Shown: in pieces, positions 35,786-45,470 of the stretch
Layout of the letters: each line of letters begins with the position of its first letter
Position numbering within the stretch: position 1 is the first letter of the stretch
DNA from: Saccharothrix sp.
GTDB taxonomy: Bacteria; Actinomycetota; Actinomycetes; Mycobacteriales; Pseudonocardiaceae
Assembly: GCF_031180885.1 (NCBI RefSeq)
Contig: NZ_JAPSLK010000001.1
Coordinates: 337,104-401,103 of the forward strand
Reading direction: 5' to 3'
DNA length: 64,000 nucleotides
The notes under the pieces: model-generated
What the model was told of the DNA's origin: nothing
What the model saw: the letters and a program-made list of their open reading frames with translations, nothing else
The model's database searches: none
Translations under genes and position numbers: made by a program

Positions 35786-37960
35786 TCAGACCCGCTTCAG
35801 CACGCGGGCCGCGCCGGCCGCCGCCGTGGAGGCCAGGATCCAGCCCACCGCGATCAACGCGCTGGAGATCCACTGGGAGGCGCCGGAGAACTTCCACTTG
35901 CCGTCCTGGCCCAGGTCGACGATGGGGATCAGCAGGTCGACGGCCAGCAGCCACGGGTTCCAGGACGGCGACTCGTCGTCGTTGAGCTTGGGCATCTCGT
36001 GGCCGAGGAACCACAGCGCGCCCGCCAGCCAGAACGCCGCCAGCCACGCGATCGCCAGCCAGGGCCGGTACCCGTAGCCCACGGTCCAGCGCTGGAGGAA
36101 ACCCCACGCCCGGCCCGCCCGGCCCAGCTCGGAGTAGCGGCGGTGCTGCTTCTCCAACTGGACGTGCTGCGCGAGTTCCTCCTCGCCGCCGTCCCGGTAC
36201 ACCGCGGCGAGCTGCTCGTACGGCCCGGGCGCGAAGTCCGGCTGGACCTCGCGCAGCCACCGCAGCCGGGTGTGCACGTCCACCGGCGGGGTCGAGGAGA
36301 TCGCGCTGAAGGTGAAGTCCTCCACGTCCACCCCGCCGGTCGCCGCCCACAGCCCGGGCCCGTCCTGCACGGCGGTCGCGCTCACCCGCCGCAGCACCAC
36401 GCGGCCGACCGGGATCACATCCTCGGCCATCCGCAGCACCAACTGGCTGACGGTGAGCCCGTAGGCGTTGAGCGCGATGTCGCTGCCCGGACCGCCCAGC
36501 CGGGCGCCGGTGAAGGTGGCCATCTTGCCGACCTCGGCCAGCCGGATGCGGACGCCGCCGGTCGCGGTGAACCCCTGGCTGCACAGCAGGTCCTTGCCGA
36601 TGGTGGCGACGCGGGCGTCGAGCGAGGGCTTGACCCCGGTGCCGTCGGATCGGCGGCGGGGTTGGACCAGGGTGGCGCCCGAGCAGTCGAGGGTGGAGCC
36701 GATCGCGGCGTTCTGGAGCCGGAGCGAGCCCTTGGCGTGCAGGTCGCGGAGGAAGAGGGTGCCGCCGACGGTGAGCCGGTCGGCGAACAGGACGTCGATG
36801 CCGGGGCCGTGGAGCTGGACGCCGGACAGGCTCGCGCTGCCCCGGACGTGCGCGTCGACCAGGCGGACCTGCCCGTAGGCGCGCAGGGCGGACTCCCGCG
36901 CCCCGTCCCCGCGGAACCCGCCGTTGACCGCGCCGCGCGCTTCGAGGTCGCCGCGCACCCGGATGCCGTCGGCGTGGAGTGCGACGGGAACCCGGTCCAC
37001 CACCTCGCGGGCTTCGAGTTCTTCGACCACGTCCCGCTGCCCGATGGCCGCGCCGGACAGCCGCAGGTACCCGCCGATCTCTGCGTTGGGCAGCCGCACG
37101 GTGCCGCTGGAGGTGAAGCCGTCGTCGAACTCGACGTTGCCGTCGACCCGGATGCGGTCGGCGACGAGGGCGGCGGACTCGTCGGCCGTGCCGCGCGGGA
37201 TGACGAGGACGGGCCGGTCCACCACGCCGGCCTTGAGGCGGGCGCCGGAGAAGACGACGTTGCCGCCGACCCGGGCCCCGTCGAGCAGGATGCGGCCATC
37301 CGCGGTGAACCGACCGCCTTCGGCGTCGCAGAACAGGTTGCCCGCGATGGTGATGCCGGAGCCGTCGAGCGCGTTCTGGCCGGGGTTGAGCAGCCGCGCG
37401 CCGCCGAGGTGCACGGACCCGCCGATGTTCGCCCCGCGCATCCGCACTTCTCCGCCCGCGCGCAGGGCGATGGCCTGGAGCGACCCGGAGAGCCGGATGC
37501 GGGCGGCGAGGAGGGCGTGGTCCCCCTTGGCCTTGAGGACCGCGCCGGCGAGGCGGAAGGTGCCGTCGACGGTGGCGTCGGTCAGGTCCACCACGCCCTC
37601 GCTGGTGAAGCCGGCTTCGAGGACGAGGTCGCTGCCGACGCGGAGGTTGCGCGCCCAGAGGCCGGGGACCTTGCAGCCCCGCATGCGCAGGCTCGTGAGG
37701 CGGGCCATGCGGAGGTCGGGCACTTCGTCGAACGTGCAGTCGACGAGGTCGACGACCTGGGTGACCGTGAGGCCTTCGAGCGCGAAGGGACCGGTGACGT
37801 GCGCGCCGACCAGGCGGAGGGCGGAACCGGGGAGGGGTTCGGTGAGGAGGGCGGAGAGGAGTTCGCCGCGAACGGTGCGGTCGACCTTGGGTTTCCGGGT
37901 GTCGAAGGCGGTGCGGCGGCCGACGGCGAAGGCGGCGCGCAGGGTCTCCTCGTCGGTCAC
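35786..37960 (-). CDS. Membrane-associated beta-helix (bactofilin-like repeat) protein
   Basis: A 724-residue protein. About 550 residues form short beta-helix-type repeats (GTVRLPNAEIGGYLRLSGAAI, GKMATFTGARLGG, GGSVHLGGARL and similar), followed by two or three C-terminal TM helices (WLAIAWLAAFWLAGALWFLG; WISSALIAVGWILASTAAA). Relatives are often named membrane-associated oxidoreductase in annotations, but no redox motif is visible; a scaffold or polymer role is more plausible. The start GTG at 37960 (TDEETLRAAFAVG) is by homology; an ATG at 38062 is possible. Confidence 0.65.
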   Translation of the reverse strand: MTDEETLRAAFAVGRRTAFDTRKPKVDRTVRGELLSALLTEPLPGSALRLVGAHVTGPFALEGLTVTQVVDLVDCTFDEVPDLRMARLTSLRMRGCKVPGLWARNLRVGSDLVLEAGFTSEGVVDLTDATVDGTFRLAGAVLKAKGDHALLAARIRLSGSLQAIALRAGGEVRMRGANIGGSVHLGGARLLNPGQNALDGSGITIAGNLFCDAEGGRFTADGRILLDGARVGGNVVFSGARLKAGVVDRPVLVIPRGTADESAALVADRIRVDGNVEFDDGFTSSGTVRLPNAEIGGYLRLSGAAIGQRDVVEELEAREVVDRVPVALHADGIRVRGDLEARGAVNGGFRGDGARESALRAYGQVRLVDAHVRGSASLSGVQLHGPGIDVLFADRLTVGGTLFLRDLHAKGSLRLQNAAIGSTLDCSGATLVQPRRRSDGTGVKPSLDARVATIGKDLLCSQGFTATGGVRIRLAEVGKMATFTGARLGGPGSDIALNAYGLTVSQLVLRMAEDVIPVGRVVLRRVSATAVQDGPGLWAATGGVDVEDFTFSAISSTPPVDVHTRLRWLREVQPDFAPGPYEQLAAVYRDGGEEELAQHVQLEKQHRRYSELGRAGRAWGFLQRWTVGYGYRPWLAIAWLAAFWLAGALWFLGHEMPKLNDDESPSWNPWLLAVDLLIPIVDLGQDGKWKFSGASQWISSALIAVGWILASTAAAGAARVLKRV

Positions 37961-38122
37961 GGGCTCGATCCGATCATCCCGACGAGGGTGTCCGCCAGAA
38001 CTTGTCGGCTGGACCTCGTGGCCTCCGGCCCCCGGTTCCATTGTCCCACGGGGGTATGACATCTCGGCGGGCTCGCGCGTTCCCGGGGTGACCCGACCGG
38101 CGGAACCTTCCCATGGGGAAGG

Positions 38123-38153
38123 GGAGCCCCGCCGGTCACGGTGGCGGGGCTCC
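38123..38153. terminator. Hairpin terminator
   Basis: An 11-bp stem (GGAGCCCCGCC / GGCGGGGCTCC) with a 9-nt loop lies just downstream of the secreted protein gene on the minus strand. Confidence 0.7.
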
Positions 38154-38162
38154 TCCTTCGGG

Positions 38163-38945
38163 TCACTTCTTGTAGGAGTACTTCTTCAGGCCCTTGCAGA
38201 GCGCCTCGCCCGCGTAGTCGACCAGGCACTTCGGCGACACCAGGGCGTGCGAGAAGATCAACTTCTGGGTCTTCCTGCCGTCCGAGTAGGTGTCCTGCCG
38301 CCAGAGTTCGTGGTTCGGCATCTTGTCGTGGCTGCCGACGACCTCCGTCCGGCCGTCGCGGTGGACGTCGATGACCATGGTCCAGTCGATCGCCGCGAAG
38401 CCCGTGCACCACGGGTTGGTCACCTTGTGCGACACGGCCATCCCGCCCGTCTTCGCGCTGATCTTCGGCTCGCCCTCGACCCGGATGCCGTCGTCGTTCG
38501 CGGTCCGGCTGTCCTCGTAGACGAACTTGCCGCCCACCTTCTTGTACCGGCTCGTCGGGTGGACGGTGTGCCGCTCGCCGTACTTCTTCTTCTTGAAGTC
38601 GAACGTCAGCACCACCTGCGTCCGGAACTGGCCCGTGCCGAACGCGGGACCGGTGCGGTTGTCGACCCCGTTCCACCAGTCGGCCTTGGTGCGGCCGTCC
38701 TTGCCGAAGTTGTGGCAGCCGACGTCGGGGGTGTCGATGTAGCCCTGCGGCGCGACGGTCGGGTGCCGCGGGATGTAGGTCTCGTAGAAGATCTCCGACT
38801 TGACGATCTTCGCCGCCTTCGCGGCCTTCGACGACGCCACCGGCTGGATGCCGACCCCGGCGGCGCCGCCCGCGGCGGCGATCCCGAGCACCGCGGCCAC
38901 GGCGAGGGCGATGCGCGCCCCGGAACCCTTGAACAGCCTCTTCAC
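38163..38945 (-). CDS. Secreted protein of unknown function
   Basis: A 260-residue protein with a signal peptide (GSGARIALAVAAVLGIAAAGGAAG) and a mature domain with several Trp and Cys, including GCHNFG, NPWCTGFAAIDWTMVIDV and a C-terminal SPKCLVDYAGEALCKGLKKY; two disulfides are possible. No family recognised. The GTG has GGAGAACATC upstream. It follows the CHAP gene by 26 bp and is probably the last gene of a three-gene operon. Confidence 0.6.
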   Translation of the reverse strand: MKRLFKGSGARIALAVAAVLGIAAAGGAAGVGIQPVASSKAAKAAKIVKSEIFYETYIPRHPTVAPQGYIDTPDVGCHNFGKDGRTKADWWNGVDNRTGPAFGTGQFRTQVVLTFDFKKKKYGERHTVHPTSRYKKVGGKFVYEDSRTANDDGIRVEGEPKISAKTGGMAVSHKVTNPWCTGFAAIDWTMVIDVHRDGRTEVVGSHDKMPNHELWRQDTYSDGRKTQKLIFSHALVSPKCLVDYAGEALCKGLKKYSYKK

Positions 38946-38971
38946 GATGTTCTCCTGGACGGGGTGGTGGT

Positions 38972-39874
38972 TCAGCCGACGACGAAGCCGTACGCGTCCT
39001 GGAGGTGGTCGCCGTTGACGATCGCCACCTGGGACGGCTGGCTGCCCTCGATGAAGCCGGGCTCGTCCGACTTCGACTTCTTGGTGTCCTGCTTCTTGGT
39101 CTCGGTCTTCTTCTTCGTGTCCGTCTTCTTCGTATCGGTCTTCTTCTTCGTGTCGGACTTCTTCTTGGTGTCGGACGTCTTGGTGTCGGACGTCTTGGTG
39201 TCGGAGTTCTTGGTGTCGGTCTTCTTCTTGGTGTCCGTCTTCTTCTTGGTGTCTGTCTTCTTCGTCTTCTTCTCGACGGGGGACGCGTAGCCGGTCACCT
39301 GCGACTTCTTCGGGTCGATGGTGATCTTCGAGACCTTCTTCGACCCGGGGCCGCTGTTGCCGGAGATCACGGTGATCTTCCCGGTCTTCTTGTTGACCTT
39401 CGTGACGATGCCGACGTGGTCGTTGCCGGTGTTGCCGTCGTTCAGCCGGTACGTGACCGCGTCGCCCGGCTTGACGTTCTTCACGCCCGCGCCGTTCTTC
39501 CACGTCCCGTACTTCACGCCGTAGCTGCGGAAGCTGTTGGCCATCGACGTGGCGCCGTCGGTCTTCACGCCGGCCTTGTTCCAGACCCACTTGGTGAAGT
39601 CCGCGCACCACGCCTGGCACTTGCCGCCCGGGCTGTACGCGTTGCAGTTGTCGCCACCGGACTCGTGGTTGCGCTTGGGGTTGTTCAACTCCTTCTGCGC
39701 GATGTCCACGATCTTCTTGCGGGACTCGTCGTCCGCCGGCTTGGTCGCGGCGGCGACCAGCTCCATCTCGACCGGGGCGGCGTGCGCGGACATGCCCATC
39801 AGGGCGATGCCGGCGGCCGCGGCGACACCGACGACGAGGCGGGCGGTGGTGGTTTTGAGCAGGGTGAATCGCAA
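38972..39874 (-). CDS. Secreted CHAP-domain protein with Lys/Thr/Asp repeat tail
   Basis: A 300-residue protein with a signal peptide (TTTARLVVGVAAAAGIALMGMSAHAAP), a CHAP/NlpC-like domain (GDNCNAYSPGGKCQAWCADFTKWVWNKAG with candidate catalytic Cys, NDHVGIV with His), and a tail of repeated KKTDTKK/SDTK units (about 60 residues) ending in an Asp/Gly segment. CHAP enzymes cleave peptidoglycan peptides. The TTG at 39874 has GGAGATC upstream. The repeat tail probably acts as a wall-binding or spacer region. Confidence 0.78.
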   Translation of the reverse strand: MRFTLLKTTTARLVVGVAAAAGIALMGMSAHAAPVEMELVAAATKPADDESRKKIVDIAQKELNNPKRNHESGGDNCNAYSPGGKCQAWCADFTKWVWNKAGVKTDGATSMANSFRSYGVKYGTWKNGAGVKNVKPGDAVTYRLNDGNTGNDHVGIVTKVNKKTGKITVISGNSGPGSKKVSKITIDPKKSQVTGYASPVEKKTKKTDTKKKTDTKKKTDTKNSDTKTSDTKTSDTKKKSDTKKKTDTKKTDTKKKTETKKQDTKKSKSDEPGFIEGSQPSQVAIVNGDHLQDAYGFVVG

Positions 39875-39905
39875 CGGGATCTCCTCTGTCAGGGATGTGC
39901 GGGCG

Positions 39906-40988
39906 TCAGCGGCCCGCGGGAACGACCACGAAAGGACCATCGCTGTCCGGACCGACGTGCACGGCGTACGGCTCGGACGGGGTGTGCGGCTCGACGGTGC
40001 GCAGTTCGCGGTGCTCGGTGAACTCGCCGAACTCGCGGAATTCGGGGGACCTGGGGGATTCGGGGTACTCGGGGAACTGCGGGGCGATCGGCTCGACGGG
40101 CATGGTGCGCAGGACGCGGTCCGACGGCTCGGGGACGTAGGGCGGGTACGGCTGGTACGGCTCGATCACCGGCGGCGCGGGCTGGGGCTCGGGACGGACG
40201 GTGAAGGTCTCGGTGAACTCGGGCTCGGACACCTGCGGCTCGAACCCGCGCGGTTCGGACGCCTCCGGCTCGACGGACTGCGGCTGGAACACCTCGGGCT
40301 CGACGACCTCCACCGGCTCGACGACCTCCACCGGCTCGACGACCTCCACCGGCTCGACGACCTCGACCGGCTCAGCGGGCTCGGCGGGCTCGGCCGGCTC
40401 GGCGGGCTCGGCCGGCTCGGCGGGCTCGACCGGCTCGGCGGGCACGGCGGGCTCCTCGGTGGGACGGGTGGCCGCCTCCACGGACACCGCCACGGCGGGC
40501 GGCTGCACGGGCGCGGGCGTCTGGGCCGGCGCGTCCTCCACCGGCACCGCCTGACCGGCCGGCTCCTCCTCGGACACCGGCTCCTCCGACGACGAAGGCT
40601 CCTCCGCGGGCGACTCCTCGGAGGGCGACTCCGCAGGCGACTCCTCGGCAGGCGCCTCCGAGGACGGCGCGGTGGGCGTCTCCGGAGCGGGCGTCACGGA
40701 CTCCTCCGGCTCCTCCACCGGCACCTGCCCGACCGGCGCCTCGGCCACCGGCGGCTCCGCGACCGTCGCCTCGCCGCCCTGCTGGTGCCCCAGCAGGAAC
40801 GCCGCCACGACCGCCAGCGCGAACGCCGCGAACACCAGCAGCGTCTTCGGCTCCATCCGCCCGGGCTTCTGCTCCCCGGCGGACCGTGCGGACCCGGCGG
40901 ACCGAGAAGACCGAGCGGACCCAGCCGGCGCGGCGGAAGCGCGCTTCTCCCGCGCTGCGGCTGGTGGGGTGACTCGTCGGCGTGGCAT
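39906..40988 (-). CDS. Single-TM protein with extended Pro/Glu/Ala-rich region
   Basis: A 360-residue protein: a basic cytoplasmic N-terminus (about 48 residues, Arg/Ser/Ala), one TM helix ([19 protein letters not shown]) and about 280 acidic, disordered residues with repeats PAEPAEP and EVVEPVEV. It is likely extracellular and acts as a spacer or mechanical linker. The ATG at 40988 is chosen; GTG 40994 is equally close to the AAGG motif. First gene of the CHAP operon. Confidence 0.6.
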   Translation of the reverse strand: MPRRRVTPPAAAREKRASAAPAGSARSSRSAGSARSAGEQKPGRMEPKTLLVFAAFALAVVAAFLLGHQQGGEATVAEPPVAEAPVGQVPVEEPEESVTPAPETPTAPSSEAPAEESPAESPSEESPAEEPSSSEEPVSEEEPAGQAVPVEDAPAQTPAPVQPPAVAVSVEAATRPTEEPAVPAEPVEPAEPAEPAEPAEPAEPAEPVEVVEPVEVVEPVEVVEPVEVVEPEVFQPQSVEPEASEPRGFEPQVSEPEFTETFTVRPEPQPAPPVIEPYQPYPPYVPEPSDRVLRTMPVEPIAPQFPEYPESPRSPEFREFGEFTEHRELRTVEPHTPSEPYAVHVGPDSDGPFVVVPAGR

Positions 40989-41161
40989 CGGCACGGCCCT
41001 TCCTCGTCGGGATCGCTCGACACCGGACGCAATCCGTCCGAACGGGTGTCCGACAAGCGCCGACGACCGGCCGGGACTGTCCCGGACGTCCGACGTCCCC
41101 GTGAGCGGGAGTTGGCCGCGTGTTCGACTCGCGCGGCCCGTGCGCGGGCTACGGTGATCGT

Positions 41162-42319
41162 GTGAAGGGGAGCGATACGGAAACCAGCGTCCCGCGCCTG
41201 CTGCGGGTCAGCGCCGCGCTGAGTTGGCGGTTCGTGGCGGTCGTCGCCGCGCTGTACGTCATCGGCGTGGTCGTCGGGTACCTGACGACCATCGTCATCC
41301 CGGCCGGGGTGGCGCTGCTGCTGGCGGCGCTGCTGTCGCCGGCGGTGGCGCAGCTGACCCGGGTCGGGGTGCCCAAGGGGCTCGCGACCGGGCTGGTGCT
41401 GGTCGGCGGCATCGCCGTGGTCGGCGGGGTGCTCACCTTCGTCATCACCGAGTTCTCCAAGGGCCTGCCGGACCTGCAGAAGCAGGTCAGCGCGAGCCTC
41501 GACACGATCCGCGGCTGGCTCAAGGACGGCCCGCTGCACCTGAGCGACGTGCAGCTCCAGCAGTACCTCGACCGGGTCGTGCAGACGATCAAGGAGAACC
41601 AGGCCGAGATCACCTCCGGCGCGCTGACCACCGCCGCGACCGTCGGCGAGCTGCTCACCGGGCTGATCCTCGCCCTGTTCACGCTGATCTTCTTCCTGCA
41701 CGACGGCGACGGCATCTGGCGGTTCCTGATCCGGGCCGTCCCGGCGGACGTCCGGGACCGGGCGGACGTGGCGGGACGGCGCGGTTTCGCGTCCCTCGTC
41801 TCCTACGTCCGGGCCACCGCGCTGGTGGCCGTGGTGGACGCGCTCGGCGTCGGCATCGGCCTGTGGATCGTGGGCGTCCCGCTGGTCGTGCCGCTGTCCG
41901 CGCTGGTCTTCCTGGGTGCGTTCATCCCGATCGTGGGCGCGGTGATCACCGGTGCGGTGGCCGTCCTGGTGGCGCTGGTCGCCAACGGGTGGGTGGCGGC
42001 GCTGATCGTGCTGGCCATCCTGATCGGCGTGATGCAGCTCGAATCCCACGTGCTCCAGCCGCTGCTGCTGGGTCGCGCGGTGAAGCTGCACCCGCTGGCC
42101 GTGGTCCTCGCGATCACCGCGGGCCTGGTCGTGGGCGGCATCTCCGGCGCGCTGCTGTCCGTGCCGCTGCTTGCGGTGCTCAACTCGGGCATCCGGTCGC
42201 TGCTGTCGGAGTCGGACAAGGCCGTCGAGCCCGCGCAGGTGGACGTGCACGAACCGCAGGAGACCGGTCCGCCGGACACCGGCGGCGAACGCGTCGAGGA
42301 CCTCGACGGCAAGCCCTAG
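41162..42319 (+). CDS. AI-2E family transporter (PerM-like)
   Basis: A 385-residue membrane protein with about eight helices and the family core ([53 protein letters not shown]). Members move small solutes or act as sodium/proton antiporters; the AI-2 link is not general. Its stop codon shares CTAG with the convergent GGDEF gene. Confidence 0.9.
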   Translation: MKGSDTETSVPRLLRVSAALSWRFVAVVAALYVIGVVVGYLTTIVIPAGVALLLAALLSPAVAQLTRVGVPKGLATGLVLVGGIAVVGGVLTFVITEFSKGLPDLQKQVSASLDTIRGWLKDGPLHLSDVQLQQYLDRVVQTIKENQAEITSGALTTAATVGELLTGLILALFTLIFFLHDGDGIWRFLIRAVPADVRDRADVAGRRGFASLVSYVRATALVAVVDALGVGIGLWIVGVPLVVPLSALVFLGAFIPIVGAVITGAVAVLVALVANGWVAALIVLAILIGVMQLESHVLQPLLLGRAVKLHPLAVVLAITAGLVVGGISGALLSVPLLAVLNSGIRSLLSESDKAVEPAQVDVHEPQETGPPDTGGERVEDLDGKP

Positions 42320-43518
42320 GCCATCTCCACCAGGTTCCGGCCGTACCCCTTCGCGGCGAGCAGCGCGGCGTCGGCGGCCACCAGCAGGTCCGGCAGCTCG
42401 TAGCCGTAGCGCTGGGTGGTCGCCACGCCGATGCTCACGGTCAGCCCGGTCAGCAGGTGCTCGCGGCCGTCGGTGCCGACCGTGGTCACCGCCAGGCCCG
42501 CCACCGCCAGCCGCACCCGCTGCGCCACGGACCGGGCGACCGCCGGTTCGGCGTCCGGCAGCAGCACCACGAACTCCTCGCCGCCGAACCGTCCGACCAG
42601 GTCACCGCGCCGGACCGTCCCGGACAGCAGCAGGGCGATCGCGGACAGCGCCGCGTCCCCGGCCAGGTGCCCGACCTCGTCGTTGACCTTCTTGAAGTGG
42701 TCCAGGTCGAGCAGCATCACGGCCATCGGCCGGTTGCGGGCGCGCGCCTTGGACAGCTCGTAGCGGGCCTTGCCGTCCCAGTGCACGGCGTTGGCCAGGC
42801 CGGTCTTGGCGTCCCGCTGCGCCGACCGCCGCCAGTGCGGCAGTTGAGCCGCGCGTTCCAGCAGGGCCATCGGGGCCGCCGCCATCAGCGCGTGCACGGG
42901 GGTGGCCGTCGCGACGAACCCCATCAGCCCGCCGATGCTCACCGCGACGATCCCCAGGACGGCGTCGATGGGTTCGCCGACGACCTCCTCGGCGGGCGCC
43001 TGCGGGCTGCGCAGCTTCAGCCCGAGCGCGATGATCCCGGCCCGCAGGATCAACAGCACCGCCGCGCCGAGCACCATGACCAGCAGCTCGCGGTTCGGGC
43101 TCATCCAGCCCAGCAGCGCGCGGGTGGCGAACACCGAGACGGCGGTCGCGGACAGGGTGAACACCCAGCGGTGCGACTCCGGGCGCTGCGCCAGCACGCC
43201 GTGCAGGGCGGGCCCGAACAGCAGCAGGACCAGGAGGTTGCACGGCAGCGCGATCAGGCCGGCGGTCAGGTAGGTGAGGTGCGCGGCCCACGGGTTGCGC
43301 TCCGTCTCGCCCATCCGGTGGCTGTAGATGGAGCTGACGATGATCACCGCGCCCGCCGTGCCGGCGATGGCGCCGAACCGGGCGATGGCCTCGGAGTCGG
43401 GAGTGGGCGTGGAAGCTATTACGTACACAACTATCCCGAGCGCGATGGCGTCGACGGCCAGCCAGTAGGCCAGGGCGGAGCGCCGCAGCGTCCACAGTGG
43501 CCAGTCGCGCACGTCCAC
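42316..43518 (-). CDS. Membrane-bound diguanylate cyclase (GGEEF)
   Basis: A 400-residue protein with about six N-terminal TM helices (residues 10-215) and a C-terminal GGDEF domain: DAKTGLANA, DLDHFKKVND and RFGGEEFVVLLP, so it is likely active. The TM region (SALAYWLAVDAIALGIVVYV at its start) has no recognised sensor motif. The GTG at 43518 is preferred over a GTG at 43512. It is convergent with the AI-2E gene. Confidence 0.9.
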   Translation of the reverse strand: MDVRDWPLWTLRRSALAYWLAVDAIALGIVVYVIASTPTPDSEAIARFGAIAGTAGAVIIVSSIYSHRMGETERNPWAAHLTYLTAGLIALPCNLLVLLLFGPALHGVLAQRPESHRWVFTLSATAVSVFATRALLGWMSPNRELLVMVLGAAVLLILRAGIIALGLKLRSPQAPAEEVVGEPIDAVLGIVAVSIGGLMGFVATATPVHALMAAAPMALLERAAQLPHWRRSAQRDAKTGLANAVHWDGKARYELSKARARNRPMAVMLLDLDHFKKVNDEVGHLAGDAALSAIALLLSGTVRRGDLVGRFGGEEFVVLLPDAEPAVARSVAQRVRLAVAGLAVTTVGTDGREHLLTGLTVSIGVATTQRYGYELPDLLVAADAALLAAKGYGRNLVEMA

Positions 43519-43680
43519 CCCACCCCTCGTGCCAGGAGTCGAATCGCGCGGTGTCCCCCGAGAGTCACACCCAGTAGTGCCGGCAAGCCTTCCACACCCG
43601 CCGGCCGCCGAACAGACGGCCACCTGGGGGTTAGCTGCGCCACTCCGACACGGCAAAATCACCGGTGAAGGGAGCACACC

Positions 43681-44820
43681 GTGCACACAGAGCCGGGCCG
43701 GACGGGTCCATCGGTGACCGGAGACCCGGTCGCGCACCTCTGGCGGGGAACCGTCGCGCTACGCATCGTGACGTTCCTGTTCGCACTGGGCAACGCCGCG
43801 GTCCACCACAGCACGTACGAACGGCCGTGGCTGGCGTGGACCGTGATCGGCGTGATGGCCGCGTGGACGGTGTTCACCAGCGTCGCCTACAGCCGGGAGA
43901 ACGGGCGGCGGCCGTGGGTGGTGTCCGCCGACCTGGGGCTGGCGTGCGCGCTGATGTCCCTGTCGCCGCTGATCATGACCGATTTCCAGTTCCTGTCGAA
44001 CGTCCCGCTGATCACCACGATCTGGGCGTCCGGGCCGCCGGTCGCGGCGGGCGCGCTGGGCGGGTCGGTGGCGGGCGCGCTGTCCGGGCTGGTGGTCGGG
44101 CTGTTCACCTACCTGAGCCGGGGCGTGCTGAGCGTGGACCTGGTGCGGGACGTCGTGCTGCTGTCCGGCGCGGGCCTGGTCGTGGGCATGGCGTCCACGA
44201 CCGCGCGCAAGTCGGCCGTGCGGCTGGAGCAGGCGTTGCGCACCGAGGCGGCCACGGCGGAACGCGAGCGCCTCGCGCGGTCCATTCACGACGGTGTCCT
44301 CCAGGTGCTGGCGCGGGTGCGCAAGCGCGGGCTGGAACTGGGCGGCGAGGCGGCGGAGTTGGCCGAACTGGCTGGAGAGCAGGAGATCGCGCTGCGGTCG
44401 CTGGTGGCCGCCGCGCCCACCGAGTCCACTGTGGATGGTGACGCGGACCTGCGGCCGGGGCTGCAGCTGCTGGCCACGCCGCGGGTGCAGGTGTCCACTC
44501 CGGCCACCCAGGTGATGCTCCCGGCCTCGACGGTCGCCGAGCTGACCGCGGTGGTCCGCGAGGCGCTGTCCAACGTGGACAAGCACGCGCCCGGCGCGAA
44601 GGCTTGGGTGCTGCTTGAGGACCTGGGCGCGGAAGTGGTGCTCAGCGTCCGCGACGACGGTCCCGGCATCCCGGAGGGGCGGCTGGCGTCGGCCGAGGCG
44701 GAGGGGCGGATGGGCGTGGCGAAGTCCATCCGGGGCCGGGTCGAGGCGCTGCGTGGGACGCTGGAGCTGCAGACCGGCCCGGGGGAGGGCACTGAGTGGG
44801 AGGTGCGGGTCTACCGATGA
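43681..44820 (+). CDS. Sensor histidine kinase (NarL-family, MacS-like)
   Basis: A 379-residue kinase. An N-terminal membrane region of about five helices is followed by a DHp domain with SIHDGVLQVLARV (phospho-His in HD) and a HATPase domain (VREALSNVDKHA, SVRDDGPGIP, GMGVAKSIRGRV). Start GTG has GGGAG 6 nt upstream. Its stop overlaps the response regulator (ATGA). The signal is unknown. Confidence 0.92.
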   Translation: MHTEPGRTGPSVTGDPVAHLWRGTVALRIVTFLFALGNAAVHHSTYERPWLAWTVIGVMAAWTVFTSVAYSRENGRRPWVVSADLGLACALMSLSPLIMTDFQFLSNVPLITTIWASGPPVAAGALGGSVAGALSGLVVGLFTYLSRGVLSVDLVRDVVLLSGAGLVVGMASTTARKSAVRLEQALRTEAATAERERLARSIHDGVLQVLARVRKRGLELGGEAAELAELAGEQEIALRSLVAAAPTESTVDGDADLRPGLQLLATPRVQVSTPATQVMLPASTVAELTAVVREALSNVDKHAPGAKAWVLLEDLGAEVVLSVRDDGPGIPEGRLASAEAEGRMGVAKSIRGRVEALRGTLELQTGPGEGTEWEVRVYR

Positions 44821-45470
44821 GCGTGTCCGTGATGGTGGTCGACGACCACCCGATCTGGCGGGACGGGGTCGCGCGCGACCTCGCCGAACGCGGGTTCGAC
44901 GTGGTCGCCACCGCCGGCGACGCGGCGTCCGCGGTGCGCATCGCCCGCGCCGTGCGGCCGGACGTGGTGCTGATGGACCTCAACCTGGGCGAGTCGACCG
45001 GGGTCGAGGCCACCACGATGATCACCGGGTCGCTGACCGGGACCCGGGTCCTGGTGCTGTCCGCCAGCGGCGAGCACGACGACGTCCTGGAGGCGGTGAA
45101 GGCGGGCGCGTCGGGCTACCTGGTGAAGTCCGCGTCCGCGGAGGAGCTGGTCGAGGCGGTCAACCGCACCGCCGCCGGCGACGCCGTGTTCACCGCGGGC
45201 CTCGCGGGCCTGGTGCTCGGCGAGTACCGCCGCATGGCCGCTACCCCGGACGAGGACAAACCGCAGCTCACCGACCGCGAGACCGAGGTGCTGAGGCTGG
45301 TCGCCAAGGGCCTGACCGCCCGCCAGATCGCCAACCGCCTGGTCATCTCGCACCGCACCGTGGAGAACCACGTGCAGTCGACGCTGCGCAAGCTCCAACT
45401 GCACAACCGGGTCGAGCTGGCCCGGTACGCCATCGAGCACGGCCTGGACGTCGAGCCGGAGGGGACATGA
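44817..45470 (+). CDS. LuxR/NarL-type response regulator
   Basis: A 217-residue regulator: receiver domain with VVDDHP (Asp9-Asp10) and the phospho-acceptor Asp54 (VVLMDLNLG), Lys in LVKSASAEEL, and the LuxR HTH LTDRETEVLRLVAKGLTARQIANRLVISHRTVENHVQS. It pairs with the overlapping kinase upstream. Targets are probably envelope genes, inferred from the next gene. Confidence 0.94.
   Translation: MSVSVMVVDDHPIWRDGVARDLAERGFDVVATAGDAASAVRIARAVRPDVVLMDLNLGESTGVEATTMITGSLTGTRVLVLSASGEHDDVLEAVKAGASGYLVKSASAEELVEAVNRTAAGDAVFTAGLAGLVLGEYRRMAATPDEDKPQLTDRETEVLRLVAKGLTARQIANRLVISHRTVENHVQSTLRKLQLHNRVELARYAIEHGLDVEPEGT

Noticed and set aside
40201..40554. Gly/Ser/Thr-rich plus-strand frame with repeated STGS units
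   Set aside because: It is the reverse complement of the Pro/Glu/Ala repeats in the minus-strand gene, which has a TM helix and start.
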